A stretch of 64,000 bases of DNA from a virus, in the IMG/VR virus record IMGVR_UViG_3300005529_000023, positions 1 through 64,000 of that record. One strand, given 5' to 3'. The notes under the pieces were generated by a model that was not told the DNA's origin, ran no database searches, and saw only the letters and a list, made by a program, of their open reading frames with translations. This document shows positions 49,064-59,500 of the stretch, piece by piece; positions within the stretch are counted from its first letter, which is position 1; each line of letters begins with the position of its first letter. A program made the translations under genes and the position numbers.

Positions 49064-49434
49064 TTTCTTAGGATGCCCTTAACACTGCCAGGATCGTATT
49101 TCTGAGCTTTCGTTCTGTGAGGACAAGCATTGCACTTCCTCAGATACCAGGGTTCGCCCATCTTTGAGAAAACCATGATTTCCAGATATCCGTTGCACCC
49201 GGATTCTCTACAAGCCCATGTCTTCTTTAGATTATCCAAGATTTCTTGGCCTTCTTTTGCCTTATCATCTTGGTAGGTTTCTTGGATCATTTCTTTGATA
49301 TTTTCGTAGCGATCCAGGTCCAATCTGGCGAGTTCTTTTCTTAACTGTGCTAACTCTCTTTTCAACCTCTTGTTTTCATTGACTAACTTCTGCTCTCTCG
49401 TAAATTCTTTGTTTCCACGTCGAGTCTTGCCCAC
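49060..49434 (-). CDS. Coiled-coil zinc-finger protein, GTG start
   Basis: 124 residues. Residues 12-75 form a Lys/Glu-rich coiled coil; residues 76-107 carry four Cys (two pairs, the last CNAC) forming a zinc finger. GTG 49434 has AGAGGAAC upstream. The layout, dimerising coil plus zinc finger, suits a nucleic-acid-binding protein. Unknown function. Confidence 0.6.
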   Translation of the reverse strand: MGKTRRGNKEFTREQKLVNENKRLKRELAQLRKELARLDLDRYENIKEMIQETYQDDKAKEGQEILDNLKKTWACRESGCNGYLEIMVFSKMGEPWYLRKCNACPHRTKAQKYDPGSVKGILRK

Positions 49435-49468
49435 AGCTGTTCCTCTTTGAAGGGTTATATCTCAAAGA

Positions 49469-49497
49469 TTGGCCTATCTGCCTTATTTCACTATATA
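49469..49497 (+). promoter_or_regulatory. Promoter of fibre operon
   Basis: TTGGCC (49469-49474), 17-nt spacer, TATATA (49492-49497). It starts a roughly 85-nt leader before the first fibre gene. Confidence 0.55.
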
Positions 49498-49543
49498 TGA
49501 TAAATACAGGGAAAGCAACGAGATTAGGAGATAAGCGAGAACG

Positions 49544-49552
49544 CAATCTTTA
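49544..49552 (+). promoter_or_regulatory. CAATCTTTA element
   Basis: Copy 4, in the leader of the fibre operon. Upstream at 49464-49472 the opposite-strand version AAAGATTGG also occurs, making an inverted pair. Confidence 0.5.
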
Positions 49553-49586
49553 GAAGGTATACACCTAATCGATCGAAGGTACTTAA

Positions 49587-52274
49587 ATGGCAGTTCAAAG
49601 ACGAGTAAACTGGATCAGTCAGCAGCGCGTAGACGTACCCGACATGAGGTCGCTAGAGTCCGCTGCGTCGAATGACTTTGATCAATTATTTCAAGGATTC
49701 GTTACTGGTACAAGTCAGGGTTACGTAGTCCGTGGCTTCAATATCCTCATGGCCGGCGCAATCGGTGGCGCAGCTTCCGGCCTGCAGATGAACGTCGATC
49801 CCGGCGCTCTCATTCATATTACGTCTTCACAGTCCGGCACTATTCTCATGGTGCCTCCTGGAACTCCTCCTCAACAGTTGAACAGCGCTACAAATACCAT
49901 CGTCGATGGCGCCTTCGCCCCAAATGCGATCAACTATGTCAGCATCGAGTATGAACGTTTCATTGATAGTACGACTTCAGCTCAGATTTACATTTGGAAC
50001 CCAACTACCAATAATGAAACGACTAAGAATGCTCCTCGCGCTCAAATCCTTCGCTATCGAATCAAGATCGGAACCGCAACTCCTCTAACTAACTACCTGC
50101 CAATCGCAGTAGTCATCACAGATTCCGGTAACAACGTTGTTTCGATCACTGACGCGCGCTGGATGCTCGGTCGTCTTGGTCAAGGTGGAATCACTCCAAA
50201 CCCATTTTTCACCTATCCTTGGTCGCAAGGACGTGTAGAGAATCCGCCTACCTCTACTTCCAACACTGTAGATCCATTCTCTGGCGGTGACAAAGCGATT
50301 AGTAGTCTAAAGGACTGGATGAACGCTGTAATGTCGTCCATTCAGGAAATCAAAGGAACGACCTATTGGTACTCTGCGTCGTCTTCTGGTTCCATTGAAA
50401 CACTCCGAGAAGACCTTGGGAATACCGTCATCACTGGTAAGGGTTCGATCGCTCACGGTGTGCTGCCCTCTGATAAGGTAACTCCAACGGCCGCAGGCCA
50501 GATCAATTGGGACCAAGATATCAACATCCGTGTCGTTGGGTCCGCACTTACCTACGCGCTTACTGCTAATCCTACTTCTACAGACATTACACTCGCTGAC
50601 GATCGCGTTGCTTACGTCACTTTGGTGCGCGGAATCGTTGTAAGCCCAAACCTCATTTTCACCAACGGTCTACGGCAGGTCACCTCAGTCGGAGCAATCT
50701 CTTGGACTGGTCCACTTCAGGCTGGCGACTATCTCAAGCTCGGTTCTGATACCGATGCCGGATACTACGAGATCTTCTCAGTCGATTCGCTTACACAGGT
50801 CACATTGGTCAATGCCTTCGCAGGAACCAGCACTGGTCCTGCTGGTGCAAAGGGTAAGTATGCCTTCGGAACTTATCAGGCATCGGCTTCTCCAAGTACA
50901 TCACGCGACATTTTTATTGCTACTCGCGAAAATGTTCCAGCAGGCCCAGATGTTTTCTGGTTGTTCATGCGTACGGACAATGGCGGAGCACAGCCACGCG
51001 TTTACATTCGATTCCTTGGTAGCGAGCTTGATGAAGGTGAAGACAGAGATATCTCTGATACAACTTCTGCCGAACTTCTAAAGTACATTGGTTCAGCTAG
51101 CGAGGCTACTTACAGACCACTATTCGTATCTGCCCTCAACCCCGGAAGTATCGCACAGATCACGCAGATCACCTGCGGTGACGCATCTACGATGGCTTCG
51201 AACCAGTATTTCTACCTTTACTCTCCTGGGAACTACCGCGTCTATGCAGTTTGGGTGAACAAAGATGGCACTGGTACTCAGCCATTCGTTCCATTTGCGA
51301 ACAACTATATTGAATGGGATGTCACCACAGGGTTCACGTCTACCCAGACCGCTTCTGCTCTTGCTACCGCCCTAAATGGGACTCTGGCAGGAGACTTTCA
51401 CGCTGTACCAGCACTAGCAGTAGTCACGGTAACGAGCACATCAGCTGGTTCATCGAATAGCGCTACAAACTTTAACGTAGGCGCTCCATTCGCAATTTTG
51501 GTTACCCAGAGCGGAACTGGAACTGGTAACTTCACTGTTCATGATGGTGACAATCTCACCTTAGCAATCAAAGAACTGGACCTTGCAGTTGCAGAGCTTG
51601 CTGAAGTTGAACCTAGCTATGACGAGACTGTCGATATCGTTGCTTCAGGCGCTACACCTCCAACTTCTCTCAATGGACCAGTGATTGCTGGAACAAACAT
51701 TACACTGCCTTTGAACAGTCGCATGGGCAGTATCCAGCAGAGATACGTCGTTGGAAATGGCTCACTAGAAGTGTTCCTGAACGGCCAATACTTAGTTTTG
51801 GGTATTGATTGGCTTGAAGTAGGCGCCTCAGGCGTAGCAAGCGATCAAATTACCATCGAGCAGGATCTCGATGTTGGCGACGTTCTAGAGTTTAGAGTTG
51901 ATTCGAGCGGTGGCGGAGCAGGCGGCGGAGATATCGGCCCAGCCGGTCCTCCAGGCCCAGCCGGTCCTCCAGGCGCTAACGCCGTTGGCGGTCCAGTTTC
52001 TATCTCGACCAAGAGTTTGAGTTACACCGTTCTTTTGACAGATAACGTCCTGCTTGCCAATGCCCTTGGAGGCGCAATTACCTTCACGCTCCCAAGCGCT
52101 GCCTCGGCGACTGGACGCGTATTCTGGTTCAAGAAAGTTGATAGTAGCGCAAACGCCATGACTATTTTGGCTGCTGGTGTAGATCTTATTGACGGTGCAA
52201 GTAGTCAGACTACAACGGTACAATACGAATCCTTTACCATCATTTCCGATGGAGCAACTTGGTGGATCATCTAA
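49587..52274 (+). CDS. Tail fibre/spike with collagen-like segment
   Basis: 895 residues. The N-terminus (MAVQRRVNWISQQRVDVPDMR) looks like a baseplate-anchoring fibre domain. The middle is beta-rich with repeated DTTSAE/ELxK type modules. Near 788-800 GPAGPPGPAGPPG is a short collagen-like repeat, common as a trimeric linker in phage fibres; a final ~90-residue beta domain follows (TFTLPSAASATGR). It heads the fibre operon. Confidence 0.8.
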   Translation: MAVQRRVNWISQQRVDVPDMRSLESAASNDFDQLFQGFVTGTSQGYVVRGFNILMAGAIGGAASGLQMNVDPGALIHITSSQSGTILMVPPGTPPQQLNSATNTIVDGAFAPNAINYVSIEYERFIDSTTSAQIYIWNPTTNNETTKNAPRAQILRYRIKIGTATPLTNYLPIAVVITDSGNNVVSITDARWMLGRLGQGGITPNPFFTYPWSQGRVENPPTSTSNTVDPFSGGDKAISSLKDWMNAVMSSIQEIKGTTYWYSASSSGSIETLREDLGNTVITGKGSIAHGVLPSDKVTPTAAGQINWDQDINIRVVGSALTYALTANPTSTDITLADDRVAYVTLVRGIVVSPNLIFTNGLRQVTSVGAISWTGPLQAGDYLKLGSDTDAGYYEIFSVDSLTQVTLVNAFAGTSTGPAGAKGKYAFGTYQASASPSTSRDIFIATRENVPAGPDVFWLFMRTDNGGAQPRVYIRFLGSELDEGEDRDISDTTSAELLKYIGSASEATYRPLFVSALNPGSIAQITQITCGDASTMASNQYFYLYSPGNYRVYAVWVNKDGTGTQPFVPFANNYIEWDVTTGFTSTQTASALATALNGTLAGDFHAVPALAVVTVTSTSAGSSNSATNFNVGAPFAILVTQSGTGTGNFTVHDGDNLTLAIKELDLAVAELAEVEPSYDETVDIVASGATPPTSLNGPVIAGTNITLPLNSRMGSIQQRYVVGNGSLEVFLNGQYLVLGIDWLEVGASGVASDQITIEQDLDVGDVLEFRVDSSGGGAGGGDIGPAGPPGPAGPPGANAVGGPVSISTKSLSYTVLLTDNVLLANALGGAITFTLPSAASATGRVFWFKKVDSSANAMTILAAGVDLIDGASSQTTTVQYESFTIISDGATWWII

Positions 52275-52288
52275 GGGAGGGTTGATAT

Positions 52289-52735
52289 ATGACATATAGC
52301 CCAAACTTTAGAGGTGCATCGGCCAAAGCTTCTAGTAGACAGACTCAAACTGGATACCAGAATGGAACCGTATCTACTCTGACTAAGGGAACTCCTGTTA
52401 CGATCAATGGTAGCAGCCAGATGATCCTAGTGGATGTTACCAGTGAGTCTTCTGTTGATGCTATCGTAGGTCTAACCAGTGTAGATACTCCGAGTGCTGC
52501 AAATGGTACTGTCGTTGATTGTGGTCGTTTAGAAAACATTACAACGTCTTTCAATGTTCGAGATATTCTATATATCGACAAAAGCGGTGCCTTGACTAAT
52601 ATCCAGCCAACGGTTGGAGTGAACAGTTTTGTTCACGGGGATTACGTAGTCCTAGTTGGTGTAGTGGTTGAAAATGAATTCGACAATACCAAGAAAGACA
52701 TCAAGCTCATGCTATCTGTGGTTGGTCAGCTATAA
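52289..52735 (+). CDS. Small fibre-associated protein
   Basis: 148 residues, beta-rich with Gly/Ser/Thr-rich N-terminus. It resembles small capsid/fibre decoration proteins that contain an 'VTSESSVDAIVGLTS' type segment. AGGGAGGG precedes ATG 52289, a very strong ribosome site. TAATG-coupled to the next fibre gene. Function inferred from context. Confidence 0.55.
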   Translation: MTYSPNFRGASAKASSRQTQTGYQNGTVSTLTKGTPVTINGSSQMILVDVTSESSVDAIVGLTSVDTPSAANGTVVDCGRLENITTSFNVRDILYIDKSGALTNIQPTVGVNSFVHGDYVVLVGVVVENEFDNTKKDIKLMLSVVGQL

Positions 52736-55692
52736 TGTCAGACATTTTTCTATTAGCACAGATTGAAGATGCAAAAGCTCGAAACGTAGATCTTACGTCG
52801 AGTACTCCAGTACTATTGTCTGTAAAGGTCGGCGGCGGAGTCAACACAGAACTCACGAAGGCTATTTTGGATAGGTTGGTCCCTCTCCAGAATGGTACGG
52901 ATGTAGACGCTACATACCATACTCACAATACGCTTTATTACCTAAAGACTCAGCTAAGCAACACAGGCGTTGGAACAGCTGGCTCTACTTTAATTGGTGA
53001 CAATAACAGCTATTCTAATTTCACTCCTACCGCTGCAACTCTCAAGGGCGCCCTAGCCGGCCTAGACGTTGCTTTGGCAGGTACGACAGCCTCATCTGCG
53101 ATCGATACGGTTTTTAGAATCAAGAACAATTCCGATAACACAAAGCAGATTGCATTCAATGCCTCTTCGATCAGCCCCTCGTCTATTCGCACAATTTCAA
53201 TGCCAGATTCAGATATCAATCTGATTCAGGTACTAACTTCTGTTCAGACCGATGGTAGCCGCGCTTATACTGCGAACCAGCCAATGAATAGCTTCAAACT
53301 TACTGGTTTGGGCGCAGGAACTACCGCAGGTGACTCAGTTAGATATGAACAGGCTATTCTAGTTAATGGAGCCAATCCGTTCACTGCTAATCAGCCAATG
53401 GGCAGCAACAAATTAACCGGCTTGACTCCTGGTTCTGCGACGGGCGACTCTGTTAGCTACGAACAAGCCGCTTTAGTGAATGGTGCAAATCCATTTACCG
53501 CTAATCAGTCGATGGGTGGCAACAAGATTACCAATCTTGCCAATGGCAGTGCTTCTGGCGATGCCGTCAATTATGGTCAGTTAACTAGCCTATCTACAGG
53601 TCTTATTTGGCAGAATCCTATCAACGATCCAGATCTCGTTAATGATAGTTTGAGTGCTCCTCCAGGTTCTCCTGTCTATAGCTTGCTTTACATCATCGCC
53701 GGAAGTCCTACAGGTGCTTGGGCCGGTCTCGCTGGTCATGCCGTGTGGTGGGATGGAGTTGAGTGGGTCGATCTTTCTACTGGTAACACGGCTGCATCTG
53801 GACAAGGTACACCTGTTCAGGTTGGCGATAGATTCTTAGTTGCATCTGATACGCCGCAGCTTTATACCTTCACTGTAACTGCTGCCAACGCTACTAAGGG
53901 CGCAGTATACCAGACTAATGGTTACAACTTCATTGTAGCTGCAACAATCACTGGCGCAACAACGCTTACTGCTACTAGCGCTGGCATCCCAGCTGCCACA
54001 AGCGGAACACTGACAAAGATTTCTGGAACTGGAGATGCGACTATCGCATTCTCCAATTACACAAGTCAACTCGGTGGCGGCTTAGCTGGACAGCACAACA
54101 ATCTAGCTGTGGTTACTGGAAATACTCCAGGATCGTTTACTTATTCCTTTACTGCTCCATCGAATAACTGGGCTCTTACGGACCTTGCCGCTGGATCTCA
54201 GCATTATAATGACTCCTTCACGTACAGTTCTACGCTTGTGTCGTGGGTCAACTTCTCTGGTCCAAGCAAGAATGCTGCTGGAACCGCTTTAGCCTTTACA
54301 GGCAATACATTGAATGTTCAGGTCGATAATTCTACGATCGACACCAATGGTTCAAATCAGCTAGAAGTCAAAAATAGCGGTATCACGAATGCTAAGTTGG
54401 CTAATATGGCGGCAAATACTGTTAAGGCCAACATCACAGTTGGATCTGCTGCTCCGACAGATGTTGCATTCGTATCTACGAGTACACCTAGCTCTGGTGT
54501 TTTCAGAGATGCTTCCAGTAACTTCTCTGCAAATTTAGTTACTGTGTCCGCTCTTCTTTCTGCATCTTCAAATCCAGCCTCTACTGGTGCCGTACGTTTG
54601 GCTAATGCTGATGCTATAAATTGGAGAAATAATGCCAATTCAGGGGATATTGGATTTTTCCCGGCATTTCTTGGTGGCTTAGACTTTATTGTCACTGGTG
54701 TTACACTAGGTTCTTCTGCGGGAATGGCTGTATCTAATGCTAACATTCCAAACAACTTTGGGCACATTGAAGTAGCAAGAAATGGTCAATCGTCAATCGC
54801 CGCTACGACATATAGCAGTAGCAATGCAGGTACTTCTGGTAAAGTCTTTTTCCAGAGAGCGCGTAGTACATTTGCTTCGCCTACCATCGTAAATAACGGT
54901 GATACTATCGGAGCCTTAGTTTTCTCCGGTTATGATGGAGCAAGCTGGAATTCTACGTCTGCTTTAATCAAAGCTGAAGTAGATGGAACACCAGGAGTCA
55001 ATACTGTTCCTGGAAGAATTGTATTCGCGACAGCTGCAACTGGAAACCTAGCTACTACCGAAGCTCTACGCCTTAGCCAAGATCAGTCTGCACTATTCGC
55101 AGGCAATGTAAAGGCGCCAAACGTAGTTCCTAAATTGGCAAGTACTGCTACGGCAGGTGGAACTACTACGCTAACCGTGAACAGTCTGGGTGTACAGCAA
55201 TTTACAGGAAGCGCTAATCAAATTGTTGTTCTACCGGACGCCACGACTCTCATTGTTGGCTGGCCATTTGTCATTTTGAATAGGTCTACCGGAACTATCA
55301 CTGTCAATCAAAATGGCGGAACTAACTTAGCTACCATTACTGCCGGAAATTGGGGCGTCTTCAGGGTTACCGATATCAGCACCTCGGCGGGAGTGTGGGA
55401 TAACGGTAATAACCTACAATATTCGTCGGTTTATGACCAACGCGTTACAGTTGTGGCGTCCGGTGCTACCGGGAATCAGATCAATGGGCCAGTTACCCCA
55501 GGAACTAACGTCACGCTTCCAAGTTCTCAGACGTATAACTCTTCGGAATTACAGATTTATTTGAATGGACAGCGTCTCGAAGTAACAAGCGACTGGAGCA
55601 CTGTGGGATCGGTCCCAAGAACCCAAGTTACCTTTGTGGATACTCTGCAGGTCGGCGATACCATTGACTTTGTGATCCAGAGGAACTTCTAA
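52735..55692 (+). CDS. Long tail fibre with internal repeats
   Basis: 985 residues. Between about 180 and 285 there are three tandem copies of a ~33-residue unit (ANQPMNSFKLTGLGAG, ANQPMGSNKLTGLTPG, ANQSMGGNKITNLANG), a repeat seen in phage fibre shafts. An H-x-H region near 62-64 and the Gly/Ser/Thr-rich C-terminal half fit a trimeric fibre. The C-terminus (QLYLNGQRLEV-type segment near 940-960) resembles that of the previous fibre. Likely receptor contact or long fibre. Confidence 0.75.
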   Translation: MSDIFLLAQIEDAKARNVDLTSSTPVLLSVKVGGGVNTELTKAILDRLVPLQNGTDVDATYHTHNTLYYLKTQLSNTGVGTAGSTLIGDNNSYSNFTPTAATLKGALAGLDVALAGTTASSAIDTVFRIKNNSDNTKQIAFNASSISPSSIRTISMPDSDINLIQVLTSVQTDGSRAYTANQPMNSFKLTGLGAGTTAGDSVRYEQAILVNGANPFTANQPMGSNKLTGLTPGSATGDSVSYEQAALVNGANPFTANQSMGGNKITNLANGSASGDAVNYGQLTSLSTGLIWQNPINDPDLVNDSLSAPPGSPVYSLLYIIAGSPTGAWAGLAGHAVWWDGVEWVDLSTGNTAASGQGTPVQVGDRFLVASDTPQLYTFTVTAANATKGAVYQTNGYNFIVAATITGATTLTATSAGIPAATSGTLTKISGTGDATIAFSNYTSQLGGGLAGQHNNLAVVTGNTPGSFTYSFTAPSNNWALTDLAAGSQHYNDSFTYSSTLVSWVNFSGPSKNAAGTALAFTGNTLNVQVDNSTIDTNGSNQLEVKNSGITNAKLANMAANTVKANITVGSAAPTDVAFVSTSTPSSGVFRDASSNFSANLVTVSALLSASSNPASTGAVRLANADAINWRNNANSGDIGFFPAFLGGLDFIVTGVTLGSSAGMAVSNANIPNNFGHIEVARNGQSSIAATTYSSSNAGTSGKVFFQRARSTFASPTIVNNGDTIGALVFSGYDGASWNSTSALIKAEVDGTPGVNTVPGRIVFATAATGNLATTEALRLSQDQSALFAGNVKAPNVVPKLASTATAGGTTTLTVNSLGVQQFTGSANQIVVLPDATTLIVGWPFVILNRSTGTITVNQNGGTNLATITAGNWGVFRVTDISTSAGVWDNGNNLQYSSVYDQRVTVVASGATGNQINGPVTPGTNVTLPSSQTYNSSELQIYLNGQRLEVTSDWSTVGSVPRTQVTFVDTLQVGDTIDFVIQRNF

Positions 55693-55701
55693 GTAAGATC
55701 A

Positions 55702-55710
55702 CAATCTTTA
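55702..55710 (+). promoter_or_regulatory. CAATCTTTA element
   Basis: Copy 5, 18 nt before ATG 55728, in the only notable gap of the fibre block. Confidence 0.5.
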
Positions 55711-55727
55711 CGATATAGGAATGTAGA

Positions 55728-58391
55728 ATGTCTAAAACGCTATTTGATATCAGACAATCACAGACAAGGGTACTCCAGGATCAGCTGAATGCATCTGCAA
55801 CAGTTGGCATGGATTCAACTCTTGCGTCAATCAACAATGAGTTGACATCTCCTGGACGCCTTATTGCGGCTGCAACACCAAGTCTCGTCGTGACAGTTGG
55901 CTCGGGCACGGTTGTCAACCCAAACACGTCTAAGAACAGAGTTCTACCTTTCATCAGCAATGCTCCAGTTTCATTTACTGGCGGAACAATTACCTTCCCA
56001 GGCGGTTCTGGCGGTGGAACAATCACTGTTAGCCCAGGCACAAATGCAACCATTACAATCGGAGCAAGCCAATTCGTAGCCGTCCTAGTTCAGCTCAATG
56101 CTTCTGGACAGCTTAGCCTCGTTGTCGGCTCTGCCGCTGGAAGCCTTGGTGCCGTTACGATTCCAAGTGGATCTACCAGCCTTCTATCTCTTGGTTACAT
56201 CATCGTTCAATCGAACGTGTCGAGCGTTATCCAGAATATTACGAATTCGATGCTCTATCAGTTCGTTGGAGGTGGTGGATCGGGCGGAAGTGGCAGCGGA
56301 ACTGGTGATGACTTGGATGCTCTCCAGTACAACGCAAGCTTTACCGAACCTCTAACTTCGCTACCTGGATCTACAACTTCTTCGATCGATACTACGAATA
56401 CGAAGGGTACGTACTCGGCGGCCAATAACACCTACACGCTATCTTACGATGCAAGCAAGACGGTAACAGCTAACACTGGAACTACAATGCATCTAAGCGC
56501 TACGCCTGCTTACACGGTCGCTGTCGGCGATATGCTTGTTGTAGGTACACAGGCTCGCAAAATCACTGTTCTTGGCTCGATCAACTCTGACGGCGGCAGT
56601 GGCACTCCATTCACTATCGAAGCTGCATTTACTACAAACCCATCAGCTTCTGCGGCCACAGTTTCTCAAGCTGTCTATTCGCAGGACATCAATAACTTTG
56701 CCGGCGATGGTGTTTCGATCGCAAGCATCTACACCGACAGCATCTTCGATGCACTGGTTACGTATAATGATACGAACTCCGGCATACTTTACAATAGCAC
56801 TGATCCAGCAGTCGTAGCGTATACGGTTTCTGCCGATGGAACAAACTATTCTTCCGTCGCTACTCGCGAAGCAAACCTAAGTGTGCAGACGAGCTACACT
56901 AGCACACCAACTTCGGGAACAAACCTATATCTACGTTTCTTTGCCAATAAGACTTCTGGATCTGGAACTGTCAACTTGGTCGGTGGCTACAAAGCATTCT
57001 TCCATAGAACTTCTCAGACTGAAAGTGGCGGTATCCTCAATCAGGCATATTGCTTCACGAACAGCGTGGGTACTCCAGTCAACTGCTCTAATCCAACGGT
57101 GGTTGGTGGTAAGACTCAGATCGTCCTAAATTTCTCTTATCCAGTCGGAGTCAATTCTGGAACGGCAAATGGTGGAATTCTTGTTTACCTAAATGGTCAA
57201 AAGATTCCGCGTTTCGTCAACTCTACTCTAACTCCAGATGCAAGTTACACCGAAACATCGGCTAACACTATTACATTGGATGTAGACTACAGTTCTTTGA
57301 ACTACGCAGTTGAAGTGTATCAGAACGTTGCAGTTGTTGATTCCAACACTCAGAACACAACAAACATCACTGCTATTCAGACATCTCAGTTACGCAATAG
57401 CTTGATCAATGGAAACTTCGACTTTTGGCAGCGTGGTACATCGGTGACTGTGGCCAATGGAGTTAGCACGTACCAAGCAGACCGCTGGTATGTCAAAAAC
57501 TCTCTTGGAACAAACGGAGTCATTACGTACTCCCAGAATGCTCCTGGTCTAACCAATTCCAAGTTTGGCGCTAAAGTTCAAATTACTACTGCTCCAACTG
57601 CCGCTCAAGCAAACGGATGCGAGCTATATCAAACTCTGGAGAACGAAGACAGCCTAATCTATCTCAACAGCACAGCTTCATTCTCAATCAACATCAAAGC
57701 TCTAGGCAACGTCACTTCTGTTGGCCTTCAGTTCTTCTATGCTACATCTGAAACCAAAGTTACTACGGCTCTTGGTTCTGAAAAGTCGGTTACTGTCAAT
57801 ACAACCTCGTTCGCCCTAGGACAATTGGTTGCTCAGAGCATTAGCACATTACCAACTACCTCTGGCGTTCTAGGTGTTCGTGTTCGTATTTTAGGTGTTT
57901 CGTCTGGCAACACATACGACCTGAACAATGGATTCATCGTAGAACAAGCTATGATGAATCTTGGGCCAACATGTTTACCATACTTTCAGAGAGCTGCTAC
58001 GACTATAGCTGGAGAGCTTATGCTTTGTCAGCGCTACTACGAGAAGAGCTACGCCACTACCACTAACCCCGGAACAGCCGGCGACACCAATTCCCCGCTA
58101 CAGTTACTTGTAGGCATCAACGGCTCCGCCTCCAACTCTCAGATTGCCGGAACTCAGTACTTCAAGGTCCAAAAGAGGGTAGCGCCTACGATGACTGCTT
58201 ATGAGACGATCAGTGGCACGATCAACCTAGCCAACCCACTTGTGAACAGCGGGTCCAGATCGGGAACTACGACCTTTACGGCAGCCAATAACAATCTATT
58301 CTCGACGACGTCGAACTTCGCATACCAGTTCAACAATGGCACAAGCTTCGCAGGTATCTTTTTCGGCTGGACGGCGGAAGCGGAGATTTAA
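55728..58391 (+). CDS. Tail fibre with NGNFDFWQ receptor module
   Basis: 887 residues. The N-terminal ~190 are a beta-rich, Gly-rich anchor; the middle has repeated beta modules. From about residue 560 the sequence NGNFDFWQRGTS begins a ~320-residue module (QADRWYVKNSLGTNGV, LENEDSL, GFIVEQAMMNLGP, CQRYYEKSY) seen in phage carbohydrate-binding tail tips. The same module recurs at the end of the gene at 59501 and more distantly at 58394. Confidence 0.75.
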   Translation: MSKTLFDIRQSQTRVLQDQLNASATVGMDSTLASINNELTSPGRLIAAATPSLVVTVGSGTVVNPNTSKNRVLPFISNAPVSFTGGTITFPGGSGGGTITVSPGTNATITIGASQFVAVLVQLNASGQLSLVVGSAAGSLGAVTIPSGSTSLLSLGYIIVQSNVSSVIQNITNSMLYQFVGGGGSGGSGSGTGDDLDALQYNASFTEPLTSLPGSTTSSIDTTNTKGTYSAANNTYTLSYDASKTVTANTGTTMHLSATPAYTVAVGDMLVVGTQARKITVLGSINSDGGSGTPFTIEAAFTTNPSASAATVSQAVYSQDINNFAGDGVSIASIYTDSIFDALVTYNDTNSGILYNSTDPAVVAYTVSADGTNYSSVATREANLSVQTSYTSTPTSGTNLYLRFFANKTSGSGTVNLVGGYKAFFHRTSQTESGGILNQAYCFTNSVGTPVNCSNPTVVGGKTQIVLNFSYPVGVNSGTANGGILVYLNGQKIPRFVNSTLTPDASYTETSANTITLDVDYSSLNYAVEVYQNVAVVDSNTQNTTNITAIQTSQLRNSLINGNFDFWQRGTSVTVANGVSTYQADRWYVKNSLGTNGVITYSQNAPGLTNSKFGAKVQITTAPTAAQANGCELYQTLENEDSLIYLNSTASFSINIKALGNVTSVGLQFFYATSETKVTTALGSEKSVTVNTTSFALGQLVAQSISTLPTTSGVLGVRVRILGVSSGNTYDLNNGFIVEQAMMNLGPTCLPYFQRAATTIAGELMLCQRYYEKSYATTTNPGTAGDTNSPLQLLVGINGSASNSQIAGTQYFKVQKRVAPTMTAYETISGTINLANPLVNSGSRSGTTTFTAANNNLFSTTSNFAYQFNNGTSFAGIFFGWTAEAEI

Positions 58392-58393
58392 TC

Positions 58394-59494
58394 ATGGCTA
58401 AAATTTTTGGCGTACACGTACCATCAGAATTAAATAACTTAGCCATCAATGGTGGCTTTGACTTCTGGCAAGAAAAGGCTGGAACGACAACTACAATCAA
58501 TACGGCTACAAGTAGCTTCACTTATGCCGCTGACATGTGGGCTGTTTCATCTTCTGGAGCCACGGTCAAGAACTATAACTATCTAAGATCATCTTCTACT
58601 GTTCCTACACTAGCTCAGTCTGGCTTCAATAGCCGTTACAGTATGCAGTTTCAAGTCCTAACTGCAATTGGTTCATTGGCAGCTAGCGATGAGATCCTTC
58701 CTTATAACTATTTTATGGAAGGTCAGGACTACGCAAGAATTCACAGCAAAAAAGTTACTTTCGGTTTCTGGTTCAACGCATCTGTCGCAGGCACTTACAG
58801 TTTCGCAATGCAGAACAACGCGGGTAACAGAAGCTATGTTACTACCTTCACACAGAACTCAGGCGGTGTTTGGGAGTACAAGACCATTACAGTAACCCTG
58901 GACAATACAGGCACATGGCTTTTCGATACAAACTTCGGATTGGCCGTTTACATTGCTGCAGTATCTGGTTCGACGGGATCTACGTCTACGCTTGGTTCCT
59001 GGCAGAACGGAGCTTTTGTGGCAGCTACGGGTGCTACAAACTATTTTGCTACTATTAACGCCACACTGAATCTTGCTCAATTCAGTATTGTTGAAGGACC
59101 AATTGGTCTTGGGCCAACGGGTTTCGTTAGATCTGGAAAAACCATTGAAGCTGAGTTCGCTTCTTGCCAGCGCTACTATGAGAAGACTTATCAGTTAGAT
59201 GATATTCCAGGTACAGTAACAGCCAACGGACAGGCCCAAACTGGTCAGCCAAACAACGCTAACTGGCAGTGGACACATTATTTTAACACGACCAAACGTA
59301 CTCGTGGATACACCACACTAATTTATGATCCAGTTGCAGGAACTAGCAGCCACGTTCACAACACTACCGCAGGTAGTTTGACTGCTGCATCTAACGGTGG
59401 TGAAACTAACCTAGCAACCTTTACATGTAGCCAGGCTCCTGGGGCTTCAAATACGCTTATCCAGTATCACGCTACTTTTGATGATAGGTTCTAA
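58394..59494 (+). CDS. Receptor-binding module protein
   Basis: 366 residues, almost entirely one NGGFDFWQ-type module (start INGGFDFWQEKAG near 15-27, end FASCQRYYEKTYQ near 252-264). It is a stand-alone, diverged version of the C-terminal modules of the neighbouring fibres, 2 nt after the preceding gene. Likely an exchangeable tip protein. Confidence 0.7.
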   Translation: MAKIFGVHVPSELNNLAINGGFDFWQEKAGTTTTINTATSSFTYAADMWAVSSSGATVKNYNYLRSSSTVPTLAQSGFNSRYSMQFQVLTAIGSLAASDEILPYNYFMEGQDYARIHSKKVTFGFWFNASVAGTYSFAMQNNAGNRSYVTTFTQNSGGVWEYKTITVTLDNTGTWLFDTNFGLAVYIAAVSGSTGSTSTLGSWQNGAFVAATGATNYFATINATLNLAQFSIVEGPIGLGPTGFVRSGKTIEAEFASCQRYYEKTYQLDDIPGTVTANGQAQTGQPNNANWQWTHYFNTTKRTRGYTTLIYDPVAGTSSHVHNTTAGSLTAASNGGETNLATFTCSQAPGASNTLIQYHATFDDRF

Positions 59495-59500
59495 TAGATT

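Noticed and set aside
49496-49507. T4-like late promoter in TGATAAATACA
   Set aside because: Only a single approximate copy of TATAAATA, and a better sigma70-like arrangement with TATATA lies at the same place.
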